From GWE2-51-13 sp041736705 (GTDB taxonomy: Bacteria > Bacillota_I > Bacilli_A > Erysipelotrichales > Erysipelotrichaceae): DNA of 64,000 nucleotides. This document shows, in pieces, positions 26,002 through 33,637 of this stretch. A program made the translations under genes and the position numbers. The stretch is taken from positions 1 through 64,000 of the forward strand of contig JBGSTC010000012.1 of the NCBI GenBank assembly GCA_041736705.1. Direction: 5' to 3'. The first letter of the stretch is position 1, and each line of letters starts with the position of its first letter. The notes beneath the pieces are model-generated. The model saw only the letters and a program-made list of their open reading frames with translations. It searched no databases and had not been told where the DNA came from.

Positions 26002-26984
26002 CGCCTGCCTCCCTTTTTGGGAAGTTCATCCAAGGTGACGGGATCGATCGGTTGATCGATGTCATAGATCTTGATCATGCTGAGTTGATCCTCTTCCACA
26101 TGATAAGCGACGATTTCGCGTATCCTTCGTTTGATCCCGTGGACACCCGCCTTGCATTCAAGATGGATGCCGATGTCGATGGATTCATAGACAAGATGGC
26201 GCATCGCCGTATCCGTCAAATGAAGTCCGGGTAGCATATGCAGGATGCGTTGCGGGATTTGCGCCGCTCCTTCCGCATGGATGGTGCTAAGCAGATTCGC
26301 ACCGGTCGATACGCTTTGCATCAGAGAAACGATTTCCAAGCCACGGACTTCGGAAACGCAGATCCAATCCGGTCGTTGGCGAAGACTCGTCTTGATCGCC
26401 CGGGCATAGTCGAAATGTTCAGAGACTTTCATGGAAACATGGTCTTTATGCGGATAGAGGTCGCCATAGCGCAATTCAAGCGTATCTTCGATCGTGATGA
26501 CCCGTTGCGAGGGCGGGATGAACTGCATCAAATACTTCACCAACTCGGTCTTACCCGCACCGGGAAGACCGCTGACGAGAATGTTTCGTTTACGAAGGAC
26601 CGCTTCTTTTAAAAACGCGAGGACCCAGGCTTCGCAGTATCCGGACTTCACCATTTCCTTATCGTTCAACCGGCAAACCGCTGGGGTTTTTCTTAAGGAT
26701 AGGCTCATCCCTTCGGGACAGACACTGGGATGAACCATGCTGATGCGAAGGTCGCCGAACTCAGCTTCCACGACGGGGGAAGAGGTATTGAAGGAAAGGT
26801 TGACGCGGTTGGCCAACTTGAACGCCAGCTGGTTCATGAATTCATGGGCGCTGAACGGTTCCACCGTGAATCGGCCTTGTTTTAGATGGTCGATCCAACA
26901 TTGTTTCCCGTTGTAGTTGATGTCCGTGACTTTGTCGTCATCCACGAACGGCTGCAGGCTCCCGAAGTCAAGCGGGCTGTTCAT
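25998..26984 (-). CDS. CpaF/TadA-type secretion ATPase
   Basis: A 328-residue hexameric traffic ATPase. Walker A is SGLPGAGKTELVKYL near residue 140, followed by the Asp box (ITIEDTLELRYGD), Walker B region (DWICVSEVRGLE) and His box (LSTIHAEGAAQ). It powers pilus or pseudopilus assembly and is shorter than typical CpaF, lacking most of the N-terminal extension. It overlaps genes on both sides by ATGA, so the six genes form one translational unit. Confidence 0.88.
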   Translation of the reverse strand: MNSPLDFGSLQPFVDDDKVTDINYNGKQCWIDHLKQGRFTVEPFSAHEFMNQLAFKLANRVNLSFNTSSPVVEAEFGDLRISMVHPSVCPEGMSLSLRKTPAVCRLNDKEMVKSGYCEAWVLAFLKEAVLRKRNILVSGLPGAGKTELVKYLMQFIPPSQRVITIEDTLELRYGDLYPHKDHVSMKVSEHFDYARAIKTSLRQRPDWICVSEVRGLEIVSLMQSVSTGANLLSTIHAEGAAQIPQRILHMLPGLHLTDTAMRHLVYESIDIGIHLECKAGVHGIKRRIREIVAYHVEEDQLSMIKIYDIDQPIDPVTLDELPKKGGRR

Positions 26985-27346
26985 GGCTTCACCTCCACGA
27001 TGGTCTCATCGGACGAAACCGAAATCGGGAAGAGCAGGTTGGTCGCGACGACGTTCATGCGAATCCGTATGGCCAAGGGGTCGACGCTCATGTCCATCAG
27101 ATCCACCGTGGTTCGATAGCCATCCAGAAGATCCGGACGGATGAAGTCGGCGAAGATCGCCAGTGTTTGGCTACGGCGGGATTCGATCGGAAGAGCTGAC
27201 ACCTGAAGGATGGTTTCCTGTAACCCGCGCTTAAGTAAAGATCGGGTTTGACTGTTCACATGGTCGAAGAGAATGAAATAGATCATGGCGAGACCGACAC
27301 CGAACGTCAATACGCTGAAGGCTGCAGAGAGGATAATGGATTTCAT
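26981..27346 (-). CDS. Small membrane-anchored protein, first gene of the Tad-like operon
   Basis: A 121-residue protein with one N-terminal membrane helix (residues 5-27) and an extracytosolic domain of about 90 residues with no Cys. I do not recognise a named family. Its position directly before the ATPase, coupled by ATGA, and its topology suggest a minor pseudopilin or accessory secretion component. GCGAGGTGAG supplies the ribosome site. No strong promoter is seen before it. Confidence 0.6.
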   Translation of the reverse strand: MKSIILSAAFSVLTFGVGLAMIYFILFDHVNSQTRSLLKRGLQETILQVSALPIESRRSQTLAIFADFIRPDLLDGYRTTVDLMDMSVDPLAIRIRMNVVATNLLFPISVSSDETIVEVKP

Positions 27347-27401
27347 GACTCACCTCGCTCTCTGTTACGATGAAGTACCCGACTTCCCTAACAAATCGCA
27401 T

Positions 27402-27430
27402 AAAAAAAACGCAAGATTCGCATCTTGCGT
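27402..27430 (-). terminator. Terminator of the lytS-to-dehydrogenase region
   Basis: Stem ACGCAAGAT / ATCTTGCGT (27409-27417 and 27422-27430) with a 4-base loop and TTTTTTTT on the minus strand, just after the dehydrogenase stop. Confidence 0.88.
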
Positions 27431-27439
27431 CACTTCGAT

Positions 27440-28459
27440 CTAGAAACGTACGTTGATGTTTTTCCGACGGATGTCGCTCAGCGTCGTGCACCCCGTCATC
27501 CGCATCGCATCTTCAAGTTCGCCGATCAATTGCCGCGTGTACAACGCAACCCCTTCGCTGCCGCCGCCGATTGCGACGTGTGAATACGGTCTGCCGATCA
27601 ATACGCCGTCGGCACCAAGCGCCAATGCTTTATACACATCATAGCCGCTGCGATATCCCCCGTCGGTCAACACCAGACAGCGTCTCGCCACGAAATCCAC
27701 GATCCCTTCCAACACTTCGATGGTGGAGATCCCTTCATCCATGACCCGTCCGCCGTGATTGGATACCACGATCGCATCCGCACCCGACGATAGGGCGATT
27801 TCCGCCTCTTCGATCGTCATGATTCCCTTGATGATGAACGGAACATGGATCTGTTCCCTGATGGTTTTCAAATCTTCCAACGTTTTGAATGCGATGGGAG
27901 TCGGCGTCTTCTTCAAACTCACCAAGCCTGCCGCATCCACATCCATCGCGACCGCCACCGGATTCAATGCGAGCGCGCGTTTGATCTTCTCGATCGCGAT
28001 CTCGTTGACCCACGGTTTGATCGTCGGAATCCCAAAGCCGTCATGGCGACCCATCGTTTCAAGCGGCAGATCGAAGAATTCCTTCGCCGCCCCGTCCCCG
28101 AAGAACGGCAGAACGCCGGCTTCCTTGCATCCTTTGGCAAGCGCCTCCAAATACTCCGCTTCCGATACGCTCGACCCGAAGTTGACCGGGACGTTGGCGA
28201 TCGGCGCCGCGAAGATCGGCGCTTTCATTTTTGAATTGAAGAGTGTGGCGCCGCAATCCACATCGGCATCCGAGTGCAGCGTACGCATATTCAATGTGAT
28301 TTCACGGATTTTCGATACATTGCGGACGAAACTGCTCCCGCTTCCCTTACCGCCGGGACCCGGTGTCCACCCCCGGCATGTTTCGCCGTTGCAGGTACGG
28401 CACATCTTGCACACGGACATTTTCTCTTTCGCCGCGACTTTGACTTCGATTAAATTCAT
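27440..28459 (-). CDS. FMN-dependent alpha-hydroxy-acid dehydrogenase with Cys-rich N-terminus
   Basis: A 339-residue TIM-barrel flavoprotein of the lactate/glycolate oxidase superfamily. The catalytic His-Arg segment is VVSNHGGRVMDEG, the FMN phosphate region is LTDGGYRSGYDVYKALALGADGVLIGRP, and FIIKGIMTIEEA marks strand 5. An extra N-terminal CKMCRTCNGETC (Cys 17, 20, 23, 28) could bind a metal or Fe-S centre. It overlaps the LUD gene at TAATG. Probable role: oxidation of lactate or another 2-hydroxy acid. Confidence 0.88.
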   Translation of the reverse strand: MNLIEVKVAAKEKMSVCKMCRTCNGETCRGWTPGPGGKGSGSSFVRNVSKIREITLNMRTLHSDADVDCGATLFNSKMKAPIFAAPIANVPVNFGSSVSEAEYLEALAKGCKEAGVLPFFGDGAAKEFFDLPLETMGRHDGFGIPTIKPWVNEIAIEKIKRALALNPVAVAMDVDAAGLVSLKKTPTPIAFKTLEDLKTIREQIHVPFIIKGIMTIEEAEIALSSGADAIVVSNHGGRVMDEGISTIEVLEGIVDFVARRCLVLTDGGYRSGYDVYKALALGADGVLIGRPYSHVAIGGGSEGVALYTRQLIGELEDAMRMTGCTTLSDIRRKNINVRF

Positions 28460-29070
28460 TAGAATCCTCCTTGTTCCTCTACGAGTATAACATGGATCCG
28501 GTCTTTGATGGCTTGCCTTTTGATTACGGTTTCAAAGGCGCAGAGCCGGTCCGGGCTTTCGCAATCCATACAATATCCCGTCTGGACGCAGGGTGTTTTC
28601 AAATTCAAACGTTGTGCGTTCTTCGGTGCTGCGACCCTGCGGATCCTCTCACGCGCTTCTTCAAGATCCTTCACGACTTTCGATGCGCTGACGATCAAAT
28701 AGACTTTCTTGGGGCCGTACATCATCGCCGCAACCCGGTTTCCGGTACGGTCGATGTTGACGATTTCACCCTTGTGTGTCACCGCGTTGGCAGAGGCGAT
28801 GTAGGCATCCGCATTGAACGAATGATGGAACATTTCCTGGATCTGCGCCGGCGTCAAGCCGGGGGCGTAGCGATCGAAGAAGTTCAGGTTACGCGTGCGA
28901 AGTTCATCGATGATCCCGAATTGAAACAGGGTCGTCGATCCGCCAACCGCGACGGTGCTCTCGTCGACGATCTGTTCACGTAAGTAATCAAGTACTTCTT
29001 CCTTGTTTTTCAACACGATTGAAGGCATATGGTTGTTTGTAAAGACGGTGGCGAGTGTTTGTAGATCCAC
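28459..29070 (-). CDS. LUD-domain protein (LutC-like, lactate utilization)
   Basis: A 203-residue protein with the LUD/DUF162 fold. Landmarks are VAVGGSTTLFQFGIIDEL, YIASANAVTHKGEIVNIDRTGNRVA and the C-terminal Cys set CVQTGYCMDCESPDRLC. LUD proteins act in lactate oxidation with Fe-S and FMN partners. The start was set at the GTG at 29070, because GGAGG is six bases upstream, while the longer ATG frame would begin inside a terminator hairpin. It is followed directly by the hydroxy-acid dehydrogenase. Confidence 0.87.
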   Translation of the reverse strand: MDLQTLATVFTNNHMPSIVLKNKEEVLDYLREQIVDESTVAVGGSTTLFQFGIIDELRTRNLNFFDRYAPGLTPAQIQEMFHHSFNADAYIASANAVTHKGEIVNIDRTGNRVAAMMYGPKKVYLIVSASKVVKDLEEARERIRRVAAPKNAQRLNLKTPCVQTGYCMDCESPDRLCAFETVIKRQAIKDRIHVILVEEQGGF

Positions 29071-29084
29071 GGTTTCCCTCCTTA

Positions 29085-29115
29085 AGTAAGAAAGAAAGGT
29101 TGTTTCCAACCTTTC
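29085..29115 (-). terminator. Hairpin between cstA and the LUD gene
   Basis: Stem AAAGGTTG / CAACCTTT (29095-29102 and 29107-29114), 4-base loop, followed on the minus strand by CTTTCTTACTT. It lies just before the LUD ribosome site, so it may be a partial terminator. Confidence 0.65.
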
Positions 29116-29125
29116 CGTTCAAGCT

Positions 29126-30535
29126 CTAGACTGTTGCTTTTTTCGCTCCGACTTTCACCATGTACAGTGTCAGGCAGACTACCGCGAAGGCGATCCCGCC
29201 CGGGTAGGAAATCGACGTTGGAAGTTTGAATCCTTCGGCGGCTTGTAGGATGTAGGTGACGCTGACTGCGCTCATGAACGTTGCGGGAACGGTGGCGATC
29301 CAGTGGACGGCACCGACTTTCTTCAGATAAACCGCACCTGCCCAAAGAGCCATCATCGCCAAGGTTTGGTTGGACCAGGCAAAGTAACGCCAGATGACTG
29401 CGTAGTCGACAAACGTGATCATGTAGCCGATCGCCAATAAAGGAACGGCGACGATGAGACGGTTCTTAATCGGCTTCTGGTCGAATCCGAACCAGTCCGC
29501 CAAGGTCAAACGGGCGGAACGGAACGCGGTGTCGCCGGAAGTGATCGGACATGCGATAACGCCTAACATCGCGAGAACGCCGCCGACCGGGCCTAAGAGG
29601 GTAAACGTGATATTGTAGACGACGCCTGCGGCTCCGCCGAATTCTTTGATGGCGACTGCCAATCCACCGGTCGTTTCATAGAACGCGACACCGGCGGCTG
29701 CCCAGACAAGCGCGATGACGCCTTCGGCGATCATGGCACCGTAGAAAATCGTACGGCCTTGTTTTTCAGATGTGACACAACGTGCCATCATCGGGGATTG
29801 GGTGGCATGGAATCCGGAGATCGCACCGCACGCGACGGTGATGAACATCAGAGGCCAAATCGGAGCCCCTGCCGGATGCAGGTTGGCGAGGGTGATTTCA
29901 GGCATGTTGTAACCCTGAAGGATGATGCCGCCGGCGACGCCGACCGCCATGATGATCAAGGTGATCCCGAAAATCGGATAGATTTTACCGATCAGTTTGT
30001 CGATCGGAAGAATGGTCGCTGCGAAGTAGTAAATCAGAACGACGATCAACCAGAACTTCACGTCGAGGACTTCAGGGGTAAGCTTGGCCAATAAGCCAGC
30101 CGGACCGACCATGAAGACGACGCCGACGAGAACCAACAGGATGACGGAGAAGACACGCATGACTTGCTTCATTTCGTTGCCGAGGTACGTACCGACGATT
30201 TCGGAAATGGAGGCGCCGTTGTGACGCATCGAGATCATTCCGGAAAGGTAATCGTGGACGGCACCTGCGAAGATGGATCCGAAGACGATCCAGAAGAAGA
30301 CGACCGGTCCCCAGAGTGCACCGGAGATGGCGCCGAAGATCGGACCTAAGCCGGCGATGTTCAGCAATTGAATCAAGAAGATGTTCCATTTCTTCATCGG
30401 AACGTAATCCACGCCGTCGTTAACGAGGGTCGCGGGGGTCGGACGATCGTCCGGTTTGAACGCTTTCTCGACGACTTTTCCATACAGGAAGTAACCGACG
30501 AGCAAGGTTGCCAATGCTGCGAAGAAACTAATCAT
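29126..30535 (-). CDS. cstA: Carbon starvation protein CstA family transporter
   Basis: A 469-residue membrane protein with many hydrophobic segments. It has the family marks FGAISGALWGPVVFFWIVFG, HDYLSGMISMRHNG and GFHATQSPMMARC. It is the short Bacillota form, while E. coli CstA has about 700 residues. Relatives import pyruvate or peptides. The start at MISFFAALAT is preceded by GGAGG at 12 bases and AGGAAAA nearer. A LytS/LytR pair lies upstream, which matches the LytTR-controlled pyruvate transporter arrangement known in other bacteria. Confidence 0.92.
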   Translation of the reverse strand: MISFFAALATLLVGYFLYGKVVEKAFKPDDRPTPATLVNDGVDYVPMKKWNIFLIQLLNIAGLGPIFGAISGALWGPVVFFWIVFGSIFAGAVHDYLSGMISMRHNGASISEIVGTYLGNEMKQVMRVFSVILLVLVGVVFMVGPAGLLAKLTPEVLDVKFWLIVVLIYYFAATILPIDKLIGKIYPIFGITLIIMAVGVAGGIILQGYNMPEITLANLHPAGAPIWPLMFITVACGAISGFHATQSPMMARCVTSEKQGRTIFYGAMIAEGVIALVWAAAGVAFYETTGGLAVAIKEFGGAAGVVYNITFTLLGPVGGVLAMLGVIACPITSGDTAFRSARLTLADWFGFDQKPIKNRLIVAVPLLAIGYMITFVDYAVIWRYFAWSNQTLAMMALWAGAVYLKKVGAVHWIATVPATFMSAVSVTYILQAAEGFKLPTSISYPGGIAFAVVCLTLYMVKVGAKKATV

Positions 30536-30571
30536 AGTTTTCCTATTCCTCCTTTGAATGACCCTATGATA

Positions 30572-30606
30572 GCAAAAACCCCGGTGCAATCGCTTTCACG
30601 GGGCTT
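30572..30606 (-). terminator. Terminator between lytR and cstA
   Basis: On the minus strand CCCCG and CGGGG (30599-30603 and 30579-30583) pair across a 15-base loop and lead into TTTTTGC. The region also carries TGCTATCAT, a possible extended -10 for cstA with no good -35, as expected if an activator is needed. Confidence 0.55.
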
Positions 30607-30646
30607 GAAGTGCTAAATTTTTCGACTGAATTGTAGGAAAGGAAGA

Positions 30647-31363
30647 TTAAAAATCGAAGACTTCGCGCAAGAGGGAGATTTTCTGACGGCTGACCGGGAT
30701 GACGTCGCCGACATTGCTTGATAACTTGATTCCGTACGTGTTGTTGAACCAAGGCACGATCTCAGCCACATGGTTCAGATTCACGATGTATCCGCGCTGG
30801 ACGCGCATGAATCCGCAGGTCATCAATCGTTTCTCCATCGTATCCAACGATTGGTTGGTCGACAACTCCCCTTTTTTCGTTACCAACAGCGTTTGTCGTT
30901 CATTGCTGGTGAGATAGTAGATGTCATTGATGTTGATGACGACCGCCTTCTCACCCATCCATACCGATAGTTTATCGCTCGGGCAGGTTTGTACCGGTGT
31001 TTTGGAGGAATTGCGCGTAATGCGTTGGATCGCCCGTGAAATATCGTCGGTGCGAAACGGCTTCAAGACATAATCGACCGCGTTCACGGCGAACGCATCG
31101 ATCGCATATTTATCATACGCGGTGGCGAAAACGATGGGAAGGTCCGGCTTGATCAAGCGGATTTTCTCAGCCAGTTCGACCCCCGAACTCTCGGTCAGTT
31201 GGACATCGAGGAACGCTCCGTCCAACTCCATGTTGGATACCATTTCAAGGGCGCTATCCACGGTGTCGGCTTCGAAAACCGCATAGTTCGGATCGACTTC
31301 CTTGATGCAATACTTCAATTCGCTGCGGGCGATGCGTTCATCGTCCACGATCAGGAATTTCAT
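30647..31363 (-). CDS. lytR: LytTR-family response regulator
   Basis: A 238-residue two-component regulator. The receiver domain (residues 1-120) has acidic residues in VDDE, the phospho-Asp in GAFLDVQL and the Lys in YVLKPF. The C-terminal LytTR DNA-binding domain (about 140-238) contains YYLTSNERQTLLVTKKGE and FMRVQRGYIVNL. Its ATG overlaps the kinase stop as ATGA. The likely target is cstA just downstream, as for LytTR systems sensing pyruvate. Confidence 0.92.
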   Translation of the reverse strand: MKFLIVDDERIARSELKYCIKEVDPNYAVFEADTVDSALEMVSNMELDGAFLDVQLTESSGVELAEKIRLIKPDLPIVFATAYDKYAIDAFAVNAVDYVLKPFRTDDISRAIQRITRNSSKTPVQTCPSDKLSVWMGEKAVVININDIYYLTSNERQTLLVTKKGELSTNQSLDTMEKRLMTCGFMRVQRGYIVNLNHVAEIVPWFNNTYGIKLSSNVGDVIPVSRQKISLLREVFDF

Positions 31364-33048
31364 GCGGCGGCACTTCCTTTCGGCAGGAACATCTGGATGG
31401 TGGTTCCGTGGTTGAGTTTGCTATGGATGACAAGTCCCGGATTGTTGGGATAGATGCTCTTGAGTCGTTGGTGGATGTTCGCCATCCCGATCTTCCCTTT
31501 ATCCGCATTCCCGAGATAGAACGTCTCGATCTTTTCCTGGGCGATCCCGCACCCGTTGTCTTTGACGACGATGTTGAGACCGTTGCGATGCTCTTCGATC
31601 GTCACGTCGACGCGTAGCGAGTTGGACGTCATCCCGTGTTTGATCGCGTTTTCGATCAAGGGCTGGATGACGAAGTTGGGTACGCTGTAGCGGCAATCCG
31701 GCGAACAATGAATATTGACGCTCAAACGCTCTTCAAAGCGGGCTTTTTCGATTTCGACATAGGACAAGACATGCTCGATCTCTTCTTGGATATCCACCCA
31801 TTCGGTATGGGTGGATAAGGTGTTCCTGAAATAGGAAGCCAGCGCGAGCAACAGTTGCCGCGCCCGGTCCGGGTTTTCACGCGTATATCCGCTAATCGTA
31901 TTCAAGGCATTGAAGAGGAAATGGGGGTTGATCTGCGACTGAAGGGCGCGCAATTCGGCCTTTTGAAGCAATTTCCCTTGATTATCCATTTCAGCCAGTG
32001 CTAATTGCGATGAGAACAGTTTCGACAAGCCGTCGATGAATCCCAGATCCGGACCCACATTGTCCTTGAAGCGGTTGTCGCAGATGATGATGGTGCCGAT
32101 CACTTGCTCGTTGCGGTAGATCGGAGAAAACATGATCCGTTTCGCAAACCGTTCGAGGTCGTACTTGCTGACTTCCCCTTCATGCAGGATGACGCTTTCC
32201 TTGCGTTCCGACATCCGTTTGAACACATGGTCGAACAACTTGGTGAACCCGCTTTGTTTTGGAAGGTCGACGCCCGCATAGGCGATGACTTGCTTGTTGT
32301 CGGTGATGATGACGCAGGTGCTGTCGATGTTTTTCAGGATGGTCGAACAGGCATTACCGATGCTCTCTTCGTCATGCAATCCTTTTCTAAGGAAAGGAAG
32401 GCACCAGTCGGCGATATCGAAGGCCAGCTTCAAATGCCTCGCATTGGCGCGGTCCAAGGTTTCCTTGACGTTATAGATGCCGTTGATGAAGACGACGATC
32501 CCGATCGAGTTGAGGAAAACCATCGGGACGGAAATGACTTTGACCAAGGCGACCGCATCGTTAAACGGACGGGCGATCAACAGGATGACCAGCATCTGGA
32601 TGACTTCGGCCACAAACGTCGCACCGAAGATCAGATAATACTTGCTCTCGGAAGAACGGATCGACTTATACATCAGTCCGCCGATGATCCCTTCGATGAT
32701 CGTCGAGACCGCACAGGAAAACGCGGTGAACCCGTTGATGTCGATCGCCCAGCGATGAAGACCGGCGATCAAACCGGATAAAAGACCGACCCACGGGCCC
32801 CCCAGGAAGCCTCCGGCGATGACCCCGATGACGCGCGTATTGGCGATCGCCCCGTTGATGCGGATGCCGGTGTAGGTCGCAAGGATCCCGATACCTCCGA
32901 AAATCATCGCCAAAAGCACGATATCCAGCCACTTTTTATCGTGTTCGAACACGGTTTTGCGAAACCACGAGAACCGCGGAAGAATGAAGCCGATGATCAT
33001 GAGGATCGCGATATTCACGATAATGTTATTTAAAATGTCCTGAACCAT
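31360..33048 (-). CDS. lytS: LytS-type sensor histidine kinase
   Basis: A 562-residue kinase. An N-terminal 5TM-LYT membrane sensor (residues 1-190; conserved NTRVIGVIAGGFLGGPWVG) is followed by a GAF domain (about 215-345), the phospho-acceptor region QSQINPHFLFNALNTI, and an ATPase domain with IENAIKHG and DNGCGI. This architecture is shared by LytS, BtsS and YpdA, which sense pyruvate or membrane state. It lies immediately upstream of its regulator and of cstA. Confidence 0.93.
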   Translation of the reverse strand: MVQDILNNIIVNIAILMIIGFILPRFSWFRKTVFEHDKKWLDIVLLAMIFGGIGILATYTGIRINGAIANTRVIGVIAGGFLGGPWVGLLSGLIAGLHRWAIDINGFTAFSCAVSTIIEGIIGGLMYKSIRSSESKYYLIFGATFVAEVIQMLVILLIARPFNDAVALVKVISVPMVFLNSIGIVVFINGIYNVKETLDRANARHLKLAFDIADWCLPFLRKGLHDEESIGNACSTILKNIDSTCVIITDNKQVIAYAGVDLPKQSGFTKLFDHVFKRMSERKESVILHEGEVSKYDLERFAKRIMFSPIYRNEQVIGTIIICDNRFKDNVGPDLGFIDGLSKLFSSQLALAEMDNQGKLLQKAELRALQSQINPHFLFNALNTISGYTRENPDRARQLLLALASYFRNTLSTHTEWVDIQEEIEHVLSYVEIEKARFEERLSVNIHCSPDCRYSVPNFVIQPLIENAIKHGMTSNSLRVDVTIEEHRNGLNIVVKDNGCGIAQEKIETFYLGNADKGKIGMANIHQRLKSIYPNNPGLVIHSKLNHGTTIQMFLPKGSAAA

Positions 33049-33114
33049 AGTTTCTCCTTTGAAATCGGTTTTATTTTAGCATTCTCTTGATGAAAATACA
33101 GTATCATTTCACAA

Positions 33115-33146
33115 TGAAAAAAGATACAGGAATTTCCTGTATCTTC
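33115..33146 (-). terminator. Terminator of the rnf operon
   Basis: Stem AAGATACAGG / CCTGTATCTT (33121-33130 and 33136-33145) with a 5-base loop, followed on the minus strand by TTTTTTCATTG, directly after rnfB. Confidence 0.88.
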
Positions 33147-33149
33147 GAC

Positions 33150-33455
33150 TTATGCTTTTTGAGGCTCGACTTTTGCGAAAGTATCTTCGCCGGTCGCCAT
33201 GTAGGTCGTGATGCGTTCGCGTTGCTCGGGTTTCGCAGGTTTGCAGGAAGCCGAAGTGGCCTTCCCGTCGACGATCGCCGTCGCCAAACCGGCACATCCG
33301 GGGAAGCCGCAGGCTCCGCAGTTGTATCCCGGAAGCATCGTGGTCACCGTTTCCAAACGATGGTCGACTTCGACCTTGAAGTAGATCCCGGCGATTCCTA
33401 AGACCAATCCGAGAACACCCCCGACCACCAACATCATTAAGATTGCCTGAATCAT
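33150..33455 (-). CDS. rnfB: Short RnfB: membrane anchor plus one Fe-S domain only
   Basis: A 101-residue protein with an N-terminal membrane helix (residues 2-25) and the RnfB [4Fe-4S] domain CGACGFPGC plus a fourth Cys in TSASC. It then ends. Ordinary RnfB continues with a ferredoxin domain carrying two more 4Fe-4S clusters. No remnant follows: a strong terminator starts within five bases of the stop and lytS begins 100 bases on, so this is not a frameshift. It is the last gene of the rnf operon, with GGAGG ten bases before the ATG. Confidence 0.85.
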   Translation of the reverse strand: MIQAILMMLVVGGVLGLVLGIAGIYFKVEVDHRLETVTTMLPGYNCGACGFPGCAGLATAIVDGKATSASCKPAKPEQRERITTYMATGEDTFAKVEPQKA

Positions 33456-33634
33456 GCGCGGTTTTCCTCCTTGACTACTTGATGCGAAGGATGGTTGCCA
33501 CAGGAACCGATGGCGCATCCGTTACAGCTTGCTTTCAAATCCTCACATCCCGCCGGAACCGGCGTTCTGTGATTGAGATAATAGGCGACGGCGTAGAATG
33601 CGCCAAGCGCCCCGATATACAGTGCCGCTTCCAT
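33452..33634 (-). CDS. Small one-helix, four-cysteine protein in the rnf operon (NqrM-like candidate)
   Basis: A 60-residue protein with an N-terminal membrane helix (residues 3-20) followed by cysteines at 30, 37, 40 and 45. It lies between rnfA and rnfB and overlaps the rnfB start by four bases. Size, topology and four-Cys tail resemble NqrM (DUF539), which supplies iron to the Cys4 site between NqrD and NqrE, the homologues of RnfE and RnfA. FeoB-associated Cys-rich proteins look similar and are the main alternative. Function is inferred from context. Confidence 0.7.
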   Translation of the reverse strand: MEAALYIGALGAFYAVAYYLNHRTPVPAGCEDLKASCNGCAIGSCGNHPSHQVVKEENRA

Positions 33635-33637
33635 GGT

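Noticed and set aside
27440..28459. Isopentenyl-diphosphate isomerase type 2
   Set aside because: The TIM-barrel flavoprotein has the hydroxy-acid dehydrogenase SNHGGR and DGGYRSGYD motifs and a LUD neighbour, not the Idi-2 pattern.
33150..33455. RnfB as a frameshifted or broken gene
   Set aside because: The 95 bases downstream contain a strong terminator and the lytS leader, with no ferredoxin coding remnant in any frame.
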